The position numbers and the translations under genes are program-made. A stretch of 64,000 nucleotides of DNA from Jacaranda mimosifolia (Eukaryota; Streptophyta; Magnoliopsida; Lamiales; Bignoniaceae). Shown one piece after another: positions 1 through 12,435 of the stretch. Location: positions 39,773,404-39,837,403 of the forward strand of contig CM032122.1 in the NCBI GenBank assembly GCA_018894105.1, given 5' to 3'. Within the stretch, counting starts at the first letter, position 1. The number at the start of each line of letters is the position of its first letter. The notes under the pieces were generated by a model. The model saw only the letters and a program-made list of their open reading frames with translations. It was not told the origin of the DNA and did no database searches.

Positions 1-190
1 GCACGACTTTTAATACAAAATATTTTATTTTTTAAATACAACTCATTTTCAATCATACATAATCATTACATTTTAAATAAAATCTCCAAACAACATTTCA
101 TTTTCAAATCCAAATTTATAACTAATTTTTCACTATTTATTTTTGCTAAAAAATAAAAATACCTCCAAAAAAACAAATCTAAACGAGTCC
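1..190 (+). mobile_element. Tourist-like MITE (family M3), truncated by the window edge
   Basis: The sequence matches the second half of the elements at 33290-33663 and, in reverse orientation, at 36981-37447 and 56463-56833. It ends in AAACGAGTCC followed by TAA, the same end and target trinucleotide as the 56-kb copy. No coding capacity. The other end lies outside the window. Confidence 0.7.
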
Positions 191-972
191 TAATATTTTC
201 AAATGCTTAAGATCACACCATCTATGAGTGCAGACAAACTCAAGTTCTTCCATTTTTTTTTCTCACTATTTATTGATGGTAAGTTTGATCAATGATATTT
301 TCACCAATTTTTGTATCGATTATAAATAATTCAAAGTGGTGTCATATTCAATATTCGTATTTAATTACTTTTTCGGTATTGAATTCAACCAATAAAAGCT
401 GGTTCATTTAGTGGTATAAAATAAAGATTGATGCGATACGTGATAAGGAATGAAGAGAATGATTATTATAATTTTATACTTTTTAAATTATATTTACATT
501 GTGAGGTGATATTAAATGGTAAAAATGGATAATTATAATAATAATATTGAAATAAATTTAAAAAAATTAAATTACATTCAATTATAACATTAACTATTAG
601 TTTATTTAATACAAACAATTTATTTTTCCTCTATATTCCAATACAATATCAATCTATTTGATCTTCTTGCCCAAAAGTTCCCAAAACTATTTCTTCTTCT
701 TCATCCAACTATTTGACATGAACAAAGTCAACAACTAAATCAAGAAATTTCTGTCTGTCTCATGGAGTCCCACAAAAACACAACTACTGTATATCTGTGA
801 CACACCTAATCAAACACCCTTTCTTTTCCATTAGATTATTGAGGTGACATATATCATTAAAAATATCCTTTTTTACCTTATCCCCTTCCCCACCCCTCCT
901 CCTCCGCCACCACCATCACCGTCCCCTCGCCGGAAAGCACCCCGAATTCCTCCGGCGGGAGAACTTTTAACA
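191..972 (+). promoter_or_regulatory. Upstream region and leader of the BASS3-like gene
   Basis: AT-rich sequence with no recognisable gene. The last 200 bases before the ATG are richer in C and T (CT/CCA-rich, 850-960), as in many plant 5' leaders. A reading frame is open upstream of the chosen ATG from about 844 and would encode a proline run, but it has no ATG, so I treat it as untranslated leader. No certain TATA box was identified. Confidence 0.4.
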
Positions 973-3900
973 ATGTCTCCAATTCCGTGCCTTTCTCTTC
1001 AAATAACTCCCAATAATACTCTATTTTTCCATTCCAATTCCTTCCCCAGGAATTCAGTTTCTGTCACTTTAAAGAACCATTTTTTTTCTCCAATTCGAAA
1101 AGGGATTTCAAGAAACACCAGGAATGTTAAGGGGGGGTTTTTGTCCGCCTTTGCGTGCTCAACTTCATCGCCGTTCATAGGGAAAGTTGGGTTGCACAAA
1201 AGAGAGGGAAATTTTTCATTGCTGTCGTTTGGTGTGGGCCCCAGGATTGATGTGGAAACTGAAGTGAAAAATGATGCTTCCCAAGTCTTATCGGCTCTGC
1301 TGCCGTTTGTGGTGGCTCTCACTGCAGTAGCTGCCCTCTCCAAGCCTTCAACATTTACTTGGTGAGTGGGATTAGTATATTTATTGGCTTAAATGTTGGA
1401 ATAGTATTGGTTATGTATTGTTCTGACAAAGTTTGCTGTGCTCTTAGTTTTGAATTTTTTATGTTTTTAGTTGAAATTTTGTATTGCTGATTATCCTTTT
1501 GTTGTATGAAGTGTTTGTGTTAGTAATTTGTTTCACTAGAATGTGATATTCAGTCTTCAGGTGGTTTTCTTCTCATAGCTCTCCATTTTGAAGGATAAAA
1601 AACTGACTAGAAGAAAAATGATACTATTTTCTTGTTGTTTATAACCAATGATGAACTAGTAATTGCTCCTAAAGTATGTGTATTTCATTACTTTGCTGAC
1701 AAGATTCATCTGCTGGCAGTTTATAACTAATTTGACAGTGATAGATTGTGGAAATTATTTACTATTCTTTTACCTTTTCTTTTTCATGTTAATTTGCACG
1801 TTAGTTTCTTGTAACTTGCGGCGGCGGTTGTAGTAACTTAAAGTCATAGATTATGATTACAAAATTGTTTCTTGTTTGGAGAAACTTATTTATGATGACT
1901 TCTCCATTCTTGTTATTGGTGTTATATATGCTTAATGCTTTCTTAAGATGTGTATATCCTGTTTCTTTGTAAATGATAGAGGAACCTGCAGGGTGTCAAA
2001 AGAATTGTATGCTCCAGCACTTGGAGGCATTATGTTGTCTATTGGAATCAGGCTTTCGATTGATGATTTTGCTCTGGCATTTAAGAGGTCATGGATTTTG
2101 CCTTCTACTATTCGTTTTATCTTTATGAATATTGGTCAGCATTGGATGGTTACTTTTCTAGCCTGTTAATCTGTTATTGAGTTTGCATATCAAATTAGTG
2201 AACTTCTGTTTGTTGCAGACCTCTGCCTTTGTCCATCGGAATTATTGCTCAGTATGTATTGAAACCGGCGCTTGGGGTGTTTGTGGCACGGGCCTTTGGG
2301 ATATCTCCAATGTTCTATGCTGGTTTTGTTCTGATGGCATGTGTTGCAGGGGCCCAGTTATCTAGCTATGCCAGCTTCTTGAGTAAAGGAGATGTAGCCT
2401 TGAGCATCCTTTTAACCAGCTCGTCGACCATTGCCTCAGTTCTTGTTACTCCTCTTTTAACGGGCCTTCTCATTGGCTCTGTTGTTCCGGTTGATGCCGT
2501 TGCTATGTCAAAATCTATTTTGCAGGTATCAAAGACCTTAACAACAGTAGGCTGCTAATTTTTAGTTTTGTGATTTTATGGTTGCTAATACTACAGATTA
2601 TGGTTGTCTTACTTGGGCATGCAGATTTGCTAATGCTATTGCTTTCTCAGGTGGTTCTTGCTCCCATCACTCTTGGCTTGGTGCTGAACACTTATGCCAA
2701 ACCAGTTGTATCTGTTCTGCAACCTGTGATGCCATTTGTTGCAATGGTTTGTACTTCATTGTGCATTGGAAGTCCTCTTGCTATAAATAGGAGCCAAATC
2801 CTTTCCACAGAGGGTTTGAGGTTGGTTGCTCCTGTACTATCATTTCATGCAGTGGCATTCACGCTGGGCTATTGGATATCCAAAATTCGACCTCTCAGGC
2901 AAGTATCTTTCAAAGGTCTTGTTCTCTTTGTGGGTTGAAGGAGTGAAGAAAGCTATAATACTTGCGCACTGTTTTGTCTATTTTTGTCAATATTCATCAT
3001 GTAGAGCGTAAGGGTGGAAGATGAGTTGAGGTGGCTTGGGCTCGGTGATAATCTATAGTACTAGTCATTGTATTTCAAATATCTAATTAATATAAGTCGT
3101 ATTAATGTCAGTGTTAATTTAGTGTAAGTGAACTCGAACTAATTTGTCATAATATTTCAATCTTATAATAATGATATTACTAATTCTGAATGTGAAAACA
3201 TATAACAAGAAAAGTATTAAGAATAATTAGTAATATTAATAATTATATTTAATACTAACAAAATAATATAATCCATATTAGTTCAAATGACCTGAGCTCG
3301 GGCTTGATATATTCTTTTAGTGAGCTTCAGCTTGATCTATACACACAATGAGCTTTAACTCAAGCTCAAATTCGAATTCTGTAAAGTGAGCTTGAGCTTG
3401 AGCCCCATTATTTCTAAAAGCTCGACTTATTTGAATGTATAGTTATAATCAAAACATCATTGGCACTAAACTGAAATTGTTTGCTCCCATTCAAATCTTT
3501 TTCTATTTCGTCAATATTCATTATGTTGAATGTATAGTTATGATCAAAACATCACTAGCACTAGAATTTTTTTTCATTTATCGGTTAATCATGTCGCATA
3601 TTTGAGGACTCTTCATTCACAATGTATTCATTCATTAGCTAAAGAGAGATTTACGACTGAGATCCATTTATTGATGATTGAACCGTTCGTTCTCACGAGT
3701 CATGACTGTAGTTGAAGTTACTCCCTATTTCCCTTGTTCCCCCCAAAATTTTTACATTTCTGTCAGAACCATTTATGATCTATCTTCTTGATGTGAATTC
3801 TTGTTGGTTCGAGTTTTACATTTTTGTGACATAAAAAGGTTTCTTTTTTCCAGCATTTGCGTACACTTGAGAAACCACCGATCAAATAAAAGAAAAGGCT

Positions 3901-4165
3901 AACAGTAGTACGTTATTGTGGCAGGTTAGAAGAAGAAGTTTGCCGGACGATTTCATTATGCACAGGAATGCAAAGTTCAACACTAGCCGGACTTCTTGCG
4001 ACTCAATTTCTTGGAAGCACTCAAGCCGTTCCTCCCGCTTGCTCAGTCGTCGCTATGGCCATCATGGGCCTTTGCCTGGCTTCTTTCTGGGGTAGAGGAT
4101 GTAGAATCAGAGACTTGCCATCCCTCCTAATTCCACCAGCTGGTTCAACGGTAAACGCTCAATGA
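973..4165 (+). CDS. BASS3: Plastid sodium/metabolite cotransporter, BASS family (BASS3-like), 5 exons
   Basis: Exons 973-1361, 1992-2087, 2219-2525, 2651-2898 and 3925-4165 give 426 aa, about the usual length for plant BASS3. Residues 1 to about 60 are rich in S, R, N and P and look like a chloroplast transit peptide. From about residue 105 the protein is a chain of hydrophobic segments with SBF/BASS-family hallmarks: the GAQLSSYASFLSK stretch near residues 206-218, the STIASVLVTPLL helix near 231-242, and a C-terminal TGMQSSTLAGLLA motif. The family moves organic anions or bile-acid-like metabolites with sodium across the chloroplast envelope; the BASS3 substrate is not established to my knowledge. 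Paralogue choice rests on remembered similarity of the VSKELYAPALGG and GLVLNTYAKPVV stretches. Intron 4 begins with GC instead of GT (AG/GCAAGT, 2899-2900); only that donor keeps the frame. The ATG at 973 is the first in frame. Confidence 0.93.
2899..3924 (+). other. BASS3 intron 4 (GC-AG type) with internal duplications
   Basis: This 1,026-base intron holds two local direct repeats. A stretch reading TGAATGTATAGTTATRATC occurs at about 3432 and 3527, and a stretch containing GTCAATATTCAT occurs near 2985 and 3510. Between about 3290 and 3420 there is a GAGCTTGAGCTC-rich segment typical of plant transposon remnants. No independent gene is apparent inside the intron. Confidence 0.5.
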
Positions 4166-6161
4166 GGCCGTTCTTTTCTTCCTTTTTTCACCAAGATTGG
4201 TATAATTCAGTACATAGAGGAGCAGAGTAATAGATACAGCTGCATATAATAGAGTATATGTGGTACTATAGAAGAGGCAAACGACGGGTAGAGGACCGCA
4301 GGCGATGGAAAAATGTAAAGCAGTGAGAAGCAGATGGTCGCCTGTGAAGCCTTTTTGTTTGATGTATTTGGCTGCACTTACATTCTTTATGTATAGCCTC
4401 AAATTTATAGTAATATAACATTAGTTTTGGCTGATATTTGTTTTTATTTTTATACACATGCACGTCGGTGGTCTGCTAACTTCACAGTTTATATATGAGA
4501 CTTATACGGTTCAATTAACAGTCACTCGGCAAGTTTTGGCTGATATTAGTACATAGAAGTGAGTCGCTTTAACACCACAATTCTCTTGAGTTATTTTTGA
4601 TTGGTTGATGGATTATATTTATATGTATATATATATGTTCATTATTTATAGTTATGATTCAATATTTAATGATAAATAAGAAGATTAAAGATTTTATAAT
4701 TTGTAAATTGAAAAGTCTTTTTTAAAAATAAATTGAGATGAAGACAAAAAAGATATAAATTCATTATGAGTGTAATTCTATTATATGTATGTTTTTTGTG
4801 TACCTTTGGGATTTTTTATTTTTATTTTTTAAATTCACAACTGCATGTGCATTTAAGGATATTTGAATTTATATCTCGAGTTTTGCATATATAATTGCGA
4901 GGTTGATATCATTTGATTAATTAATCAATAACGTGTAGCATTAATTTCTAGCAGTCGGGTTGTGGTTGTAGTGAATTTTAATTAATAATTCACCTATATA
5001 TGGACCTAAAGTTATAAATACCAATACTATTAAACTATGATTATTATACAAAAAATAAAAATATGTAATTTTTGAACAAATCAAGTCTATTTGAATAGTT
5101 AAATTGAATTAAATTAAGTGGACTTAGGTATAATTATATTTTTGGAGTCAAGAGTTGCATAGAGAGTGGAGGTTGAGACTTGTGGGGGACCTCAAAGGTG
5201 GGACTTTGATCAAAAGGAGGTGTGCCCTTTGGCATCTTAACCTCCATTGTCTTAATCATGGCTCAATGGCATTTGTCTTTGCACATATCACATTAAAGAG
5301 ATTTAATAATTAATCTTAATTGTATACTATAGTTGAATTCTTTATTCAACAATTTTTCAATTTTTTACCAATCTATTTTGGTACGATTATACTTTTTCAT
5401 TGCAAAAAAATAGTAGTGACAAATTTAAATATAATAATATATTCAGACTCATTATACAAAAGTCATATTTGATTTGGGTGAATAGATATTACTAGGCCAA
5501 ATAATAGTTTGTAACAACTTGTTTGATTTTGAAAATTATGGTGACAGCCAACACGAAATTATCTTCAAGCTCGCTGTATTCACGCGATAACAGATCAATC
5601 AAACTTTTTGATGGACCATGAAAATAAATTATCATGTAAATCCTCATATCTCGGGACACTTCTAAAACTTTAGCATAATCTTCGTTTCAACATCACATAT
5701 AAAAGGAGAATATACTAGAGTGTGAATTGGGCAAATACTACTCTTAATCTAGCTAGCCAATCAAATGCCTAGATAATGTATGCGAAAAAAATTTTACTCA
5801 AGAAAATAAGATAACATTTATGGTAGTAAGTTACTATTTACTTTTTATGTTCTTTTTATTCAATTAATTTTTTAATGTCAATACTTTTGTTTGTGCATGA
5901 TACCCAATGCATAATGTAGCATTCTTGTTAATTATACGTATGTAAATTAATTATTTGATAGAACTTAGAAAAGGATAATTATTTGTGATTGAGATATAGT
6001 TATATGGCACATAATACACCTTTTTTGCTAATTTTCAATCCTTTCTTGACTAAAACAATGGGTACTCCTGATTTCATTTTCGAATAAATTGTATATTACT
6101 TTTTTGCGAAAAATATATCTTTATATTTATTTATATTTTCTTCTTTTTAACTTTAAAGAAT

Positions 6162-6235
<74 letters not shown>

Positions 6236-7804
6236 GATGATGATGATGATGATGTAGCTGGTTATGAAACTAATTAATTACTCACCTAGTAGTAGTAGTT
6301 GTTGTTGTTGTTATTATTATTATGTAGCTGATTATGAAACTAATTAATTACTCACCTAGTTATTATGTCCTTAATTTCATGCAAAAATTTCCACATTTGT
6401 GTAGGCAAAAGTGTAACTTTGATATTAAGTTGACATGTTTTCAAAATTTTTATTTGTGATCAAGTTTATAATTTTATTTCGTTATTATTTGACTTAATGC
6501 TGATTTAGTTCAAATTAAATAAATCGATAAAAAAAATCAAAATTTTGCCTAAAATTTTGGCATTTTTGTTAATTTCATGCCAATTTTTGAATTCTTCGAT
6601 TTTTTTTAACAAATTATACTTAATTCGTTGCTGGTCAATATGTTATAAACTAAAATTGGAACAGATAGAAACGAACTTAGAAGACCAAAAATTTAATTGG
6701 GTTTAATTTATTCACCAGTCAAGTTGATGACGACTCTGTCTCAATTCAATTTACTTATAATTGCAACTCAAACATATAGTATTAATCAAGTAAAAAGAAT
6801 CGAAAAAATTTAATTACATTCAAATAATAACAAAATTATAAAAATGAAAAAGAGCAAATTAAGTGAGCATTATTCTATTTAGTCTCACAATGAGAAAATT
6901 TTGTGAGAATTAGACATTTTTTGAATTTTTATGAAAATATATGTGAGAAAATAATTAATTAAATAATAATATGTAGATATAATTAAACACATAAAATGTA
7001 TACAATGGACAAAATTTCCAATTAGAAAATAGTTAGTTTTAATATTTAAGAATTGTATTATTTATTAAAAATTTAAAAACTTTTTCATTGCGAGACTTTA
7101 TTATTAAAAATTATTATTATTTATTTAATAATTTAGTATGATTTGAGCTGATAATTTTGATTTACTCATAGACATACAATTAAAATTCGTTAAAATTTGA
7201 ATTTTAAATCTTATACATATAAATATAAGAATAATATTACTAATCGATCAATTAACCTTTCGATTGAACAGATTATTTGTTCGAAATTACTTTATGCAAA
7301 CCCTAAATTGTTGCAAAGCAAAACGAAGAGATCCCACAAAATTCAAAATTCGAAAGAAAAAATAAAAATGAAAATGCAAAACAAACAGAAATTTGCTTAT
7401 ATAATTGCTTATCTAATTCTACGTAAAGAATTTAGATTAATTAATTATATCATTATATGCATAATTTCTTTGAAGCCAACATTATTATAAGTTAACAAAT
7501 AGTCCAAGAGGACTAGTAATTATATATTATAATGAGGTAACAAATTTTTTAGCTACGTATGTATTATCAAACAATAAATAATGAATGATAAATCAATATT
7601 GCCTAATTAACAGCTACATAATAAATAATAAATCTTTGCCCCCAAAAATAAAACAATTAACCACAATCATTAAAAAGGAAATAAATAAAAGTTCGAGTTC
7701 TCCCCAATTACACGTATACTTTGTGTATGACTAGCTAATTAATTGCAGTCAAAATATGACTAATGCAAAATGGATGTTTGACAATTTATGCATAAACCTC
7801 AATA
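4166..7804. other. Intergenic, AT-rich, no gene recognised
   Basis: The first 250-300 bases probably include the 3' UTR of the BASS3-like gene. The rest is AT-rich with only short chance reading frames. A less AT-rich island at about 5150-5290 has a 12-base imperfect inverted repeat (about 5167-5178 against 5235-5246). The compound trinucleotide repeat at 6162-6254 is listed separately. Confidence 0.6.
6162..6360. repeat. Compound AAT/ATT/GAT microsatellite plus 36-bp duplication
   Basis: A run of AAT units passes directly into ATT units and then GAT units (6162-6254). Since AAT and ATT are reverse complements, the first two blocks form a self-complementary palindrome. The following unique sequence (ATGTAGCTG...CACCTAGT) is repeated from about 6322 after a second short GTT/ATT repeat. 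Confidence 0.9.
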
Positions 7805-8362
7805 TTTTTCAAAATCGGACCGAAGAAAGAACTAACAATGTAATTATTTATTAGTTTTATTGGTTCAATCACTGGTTCGACTGGTATGATGTCATAATGA
7901 CGTAATAATTATATTTAATTTTATAAATATATATAGCATTTTAATATTAACAAAAAATAAAACTTTCAATAATATAAAAGAATATTATTTGAAAAAAATT
8001 CAGTTCTTACTCATTGTCAAACACATGTTCTTAAAAAAATTATATTTCACAATTAGTCAATTATAAATAAATAAAAATAATAATAGAGGTTAAACAAAAT
8101 AAAATAACAAATTAAATATAAGCATCTACATATAACTACTACTTCATTAAATTTAAAAAAAATAAATTCATGTTTCAAGAAACTACATGTACAAAATCTT
8201 TAGTCATCATCTTCAACTCATAATTTTTTAAAAAATAGAAAAATAAGTGAATCATTGGTCAATTGGTCGAACCACGATTGATTTTGACTGGTTCAAAAGG
8301 CTACCGATTTTAAAGTCTCAACCGGACCAGATTGGCCACCGATCCAATCTGATTTTCAAAAC
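7805..8362. mobile_element. Degenerate inverted-repeat transposon remnant
   Basis: The left end reads TTTTTCAAAATCGGACCG and the right end reads AATCTGATTTTCAAAAC, which are imperfect inverted repeats. Subterminal GGTTCGACTGGT and GACTGGTTC-type motifs sit near each end, as is common in plant non-autonomous elements. The interior is AT-rich and has no coding capacity. I could not fix the target-site duplication, so the superfamily is uncertain. Confidence 0.45.
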
Positions 8363-8799
8363 ATTGATAGATCTAAAGGAATAAGTTTGACTTTGTTTAG
8401 GAATAAAATATATATAGCTCTAACAAAAAAGAAATTCAAGAAATTAAATTTATAATAAATCAATTAAATTGCTTCGTTTAATTGAGCAAATAAGGAAACT
8501 GAACATCCAATCCATATTCTTTCAAAGATAAAATAATCATGCCTAAAGTTTTGGCTCCATGTTCACATGAAAATTGAAGAAATTTTTTGAACATTACCAT
8601 TTAAACTTACATCAATTTCCTCATGTATAAACAAGAAACTTATAAGCTAATATGCATATATATATATATATATAATTTTATACATGTAATTGCACCAAAA
8701 ATTCATAATGACTACGTTGATAGGCTAGTTAACCACTTGACAGCTTATAAACCAATATTAATTTACCCTATTAGCTAATTATACCTTATACATTGATTA

Positions 8800-9120
8800 A
8801 GAGGTGTTTGATTAAACTTATTTAAAAGGACTTATAAGCTCTTACATCTTATAAAATATTTTTAAAATTTATAAAATATTAGATCTTTTTCTAAAAATAA
8901 GTTCTTCAAGTATTTGGAACTTATAAGATGTTAATAATGATAATTTTGTAATTAATATAATTAAAATTAAGGAAGCTTTAATATTTTAAAAATAAGTTAG
9001 GAATTACTTACTTTTATAAAAAGAGCTTATAAGCTCTTAACATTTTTTTTAGAAGTTTATAAGCTCTTTTCTAAAAAAATTTACCAAACATTTTTTGATA
9101 TCTTATAAGCTCTCAAACAT
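8800..9120 (+). mobile_element. Tourist-like MITE (family M1), 3' end lost
   Basis: Preceded by TTA (8797-8799) and starting AGAGGTGTTTGATTAAAC, this copy shares its length, the repeated CTTATAAGCTC blocks and the TAATTAATATAATTAAAATTA core with the copies at 14654-15026 and 38832-39200. The 3' terminal CAAACACCCTC is missing and the sequence runs into a TG dinucleotide repeat (9122-9140). Confidence 0.75.
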
Positions 9121-9909
9121 TTTGTGTGTGTGTGTGTGTGTAAATAAAATAAAAACCTCTATATATACATAAAAAGATCTCTACACACATACATACATAC
9201 ATACATATATGCATACATATATATAATTGAAAAATTAAAATGGGTCGCTCACGTGGACTAATTCGATTTATGTGACTATCCATTTAAAAAAATGGATATA
9301 TAGATTCCTTATTTTAATAAAAAGATACTTTTCATATATATGTACGTATTTCTATTATTCTCTCTAGACATACAACTACTGCGTAGACAATTTTCTGGTA
9401 TTCCTTCGAACAGAAAACTTAAGAGAAATACACAAAAAAAATTAAATTTTACATTTAAGTTGTGACATTAAAATTGCTTTGTCTTATAAGTATATATTAA
9501 GATTAAAAAAGCATAAAAAGTACTATAAAACATCAGTGAAATAGGAAAAAATATTCAACTTCAAGATTAATTTCCTCGGTTAATCATATATAATATGAAT
9601 TTTATGTTCAAAATATATAATTCTCTTCATATATATCCATATAGATACATATAATTAACTAGAGAGCCAATCTGGGTCTTGAGACATGACATATATATTT
9701 TGATAATTTCATAACTTAAATGAAACAAAAATTAAAATCTACTTAATTTACACATAAAATTCGATATATTATTCGGGACGATTGCCTCTACCAGCCCTTT
9801 GCTTTGTCTCTAGATACATAAATACATACATACATACATATATATATATATATATTTATATATAAAATTATATATAACTACCTGTAACATACACTTGTAT
9901 ACGTATAGC

Positions 9910-10401
9910 TCATATTCTTGAAGAATAATCAACAATCTTTCTCATAACTTGTACCTGGGCTCTCAGGCAGTTTATATAATCACCAGTTTCATTCAGCAAC
10001 CTGCAAAAATCCATGCCTTTGCCTCCGGGGACGAGCTCCCGGAGGTCGTTCTCCTGCCCAGAACCTGAGTCGCCATTTCTAGGGTTTCCTCGGCGCTTCA
10101 TAAACACGCGTTTTCCAGCATGATGATGAGTTTTTGATGATCTAATTTCTTTCATCAGCTTGCGGTTTCTGATCTTCCTGAGTATGGCCCGGCTCCAGGC
10201 CTTATGCGGGCCGACGGCGGAAGCCATGGACGCGTAGGCTGCAGCTCTGATTGCATGGTATCTCCTGTATTTGTTCGCCATGGAAGGTGAAGGAGGTGAG
10301 TTCTTGTTCAGTTTTTTCATGGCCTGAAGGAAGCGAAAAGCGAGCCTGGTTTTGATCGTGGAGGTGCTAGGGTTTGTGGGTTGGTTCTTGTTGGCCTTCA
10401 T
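9910..10401 (-). CDS. IBH1: IBH1-type atypical (non-DNA-binding) bHLH transcription regulator
   Basis: Single-exon gene of 163 aa. The ATG at 10401 is the first in frame; an upstream in-frame codon at 10425 is TTG and was not used. The N-terminal half has a basic, helical stretch (KTRLAFRFLQAMKKLN, then KYRRYHAIRAAAYASMASAV and HKAWSRAILRKIRNR). The C-terminal 45 residues form the HLH: NDLRELVPGG, MDFCRLLNETGDYINCLRAQ, VQVMRKI. This is the IBH1/IBL layout, in which the DNA-contacting residues of a normal bHLH basic region are missing. IBH1 proteins act in the nucleus by binding and blocking growth-promoting bHLH factors such as ACE/HBI1 in brassinosteroid and gibberellin growth control. That role is known for the family; for this gene it is inferred. 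Assignment to IBH1 rather than a close IBL paralogue is uncertain. Confidence 0.85.
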   Translation of the reverse strand: MKANKNQPTNPSTSTIKTRLAFRFLQAMKKLNKNSPPSPSMANKYRRYHAIRAAAYASMASAVGPHKAWSRAILRKIRNRKLMKEIRSSKTHHHAGKRVFMKRRGNPRNGDSGSGQENDLRELVPGGKGMDFCRLLNETGDYINCLRAQVQVMRKIVDYSSRI

Positions 10402-10623
10402 GTTGAGATGGAGGGGAGTAATCAATTAGGGTTTTGAGGGAGTAGCTATTAGTACTATGTGTCCTTGCAGATAAAGATTTTGTTCTGACACAAAGGGGCC
10501 TCCTTAAATTTGTGATCACAAGGACAAATTAAAGAAAACTTGAAGTTTTGCAGAATTCTGACACAATTGAGATCTGTCTTTATAACAAGTGGTAGTATAT
10601 ATATATGTATATGTATATCACTC

Positions 10624-10658
<35 letters not shown>
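10624..10658. repeat. TG/GA compound microsatellite in the IBH1-type upstream region
   Basis: About nine TG units pass directly into about nine GA units, roughly 225 bases upstream of the IBH1-type ATG. On the gene's strand this reads as a TC/CA tract, a common composition for plant promoter or leader sequence. Functional relevance is inferred only. Confidence 0.8.
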
Positions 10659-10742
10659 TGGTGGGAAGAGAATGAAGAAAAAGAAGAATATTGGGGGGAG
10701 AGGATTGAAAATGGGAGGTGAGAAGGAGACTTGAGAATCATC

Positions 10743-11851
10743 TTTAAGGTGTAAGTTTTATATAATTTGTAGATATAATAAAATACTCATTTGCCCCCTA
10801 AATCATGTAAATAATCTACTTGATTTAACAATTTTTTTTTTTAATAAGAGTTAAATGCGTAAATTTTATGTGTATTTCAAAAGTAATTGACCAGACAATA
10901 AACAAAAATTCATATATTATTCGTGGCTGATTTAGAGGAGTGAAGTAACTTAAGTTAGTCAAAAGATGATTATCAATCTACTGAAATTATAAATTGCTCC
11001 TATTTTATTTAGGGTACAAAGGCGTAGTAGACCTCAAACTAATGCTTGAGTATATAAGGCGGCTAAGATAGTAAAGTGACTCGTGTTTACTTTAAAAAAG
11101 ATGAACAATTAGTTATATCACATTATTTTTCAGTTAAGAAGGCGATTCTTGATTGATGAAAAGATATTATTTTAGGAAATAAAATTTTATTTTAGGATAT
11201 TTCAAGAAATTAGGAAGAATAAATTAATAACAAATAGTACATAAAATTGGATGTAATTATACAAGTATGTCTTAATCTTTCATATTCATGGGTTTGGGGT
11301 TTTGGAGATGAAAAAGAGAGGTTTGTGGGGCTTGATAAGGGCCAACTACCATATGATCGCACATGGTTCCATTACCTCCCACTTGTTTGGTGGGACATTT
11401 TCATTTTTCTTTTGGGTCCATTATTGCTATACCTATATATCTATACTATATATGTTTTTTCCTTTCTCCTTAATTAATTTTAATTTGGCCTTGAAGAAAT
11501 TCAACTAAAAGATTTGGGCTGGTGGCGCATGGTGGCGGTTGTTAAGGTGGAGGATATATATATATATATATATATATAGATACTTGTTATTGATATGATA
11601 TGAAATGATTTATTTGTCCTTATACTTAAATAAAATAATTAAATATTTCATAATTCATTTTTTTTATTTGAATTGGATCGATTCGATATGATTTCTGGTA
11701 ATTTTAATACTTGAATTAAGATGACGAGACCTAATATAAATTATTTCATTAATAAATATATAAGTAGCTTATGTGTTTTGTTGCTTTTCTTTTCTCTCTT
11801 TCACTCTTGTTGACTTCAACAATGTTCACTCCTATGATTTTAACTATTTCT
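10743..11851. other. Intergenic, no gene recognised
   Basis: AT-rich sequence containing short unsupported reading frames and a TA dinucleotide run at about 11556-11578. Confidence 0.6.
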
Positions 11852-11958
11852 ATCGAGTGGTCTGTAGTCCAACGGCATAAGTCTCTCACATAATGTGGAA
11901 GGCCAAAAATTCGAACCCAAACAAACTCTTGATGTGCGTGTATGTGAATAAAAAAAAT
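11852..11958 (+). mobile_element. tRNA-derived SINE, copy A
   Basis: The head reads CGAGTGGTCTGTAGTCCAAC (degraded box A) and contains AATTCGAACCC (box B). The body is ACTCTTGATGTG and the tail is A-rich. It is flanked by a 7-base direct repeat TATTTCT at 11845-11851 and 11959-11965. It belongs with copies at 12311, 27632, 36366 and 45251. Confidence 0.75.
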
Positions 11959-12310
11959 TATTTCTTGTATTTTTAGAACTAACTAATTTCTTGCTTAAAA
12001 TCGAATTTGGTCCAAGATGAATTGGATCAACTCTATTACTATCAATTTGACCCTACGCTCTAGAAGAAATCTTCTTCCACCCTTATCACTTATAGTGTGT
12101 TAATTTCTTAATATTAATGGACCCATCCTATAATCTTGATTTATTAATGGACCCAGCTCAAATAATCGAGTTTTAACAATCAAATCGGAATCAAATTTTA
12201 AATAATTTATTTTATTTTCTAAACTTCAGTAGTATAATTTAAATAATTTTGAGTGATTAATTAATCTAATAATATCGCTCTTATTTTTATATGTTTGAGT
12301 TGCGTGATTT

Positions 12311-12418
12311 TTTTATTTTTTTTTATTTACACACACATCAGGAGTCCGTTACGGCTTGGATTCCTGATCTCCCATATTATGTGGGAAACTTATACTGCTG
12401 AGCCACATGCCACTCGGC
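12311..12418 (-). mobile_element. tRNA-derived SINE, copy B
   Basis: Read on the minus strand it starts GCCGAGTGGCATGTGGCTC, continues with CACATAATATGGGAG, has the family body GGACTCCTGATGTG and ends in an A-rich tail. A 17-base target duplication with two mismatches flanks it (12294-12310 and 12419-12435, TTTGAGYTGCGKGATTT), which dates it as an old but intact insertion. Confidence 0.85.
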
Positions 12419-12435
12419 TTTGAGCTGCGGGATTT

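Noticed and set aside
844..972. N-terminal extension of the BASS3-like frame with a proline run
   Set aside because: It has no ATG, only GTG at 844; the first in-frame ATG at 973 gives a normal transit peptide and family length.
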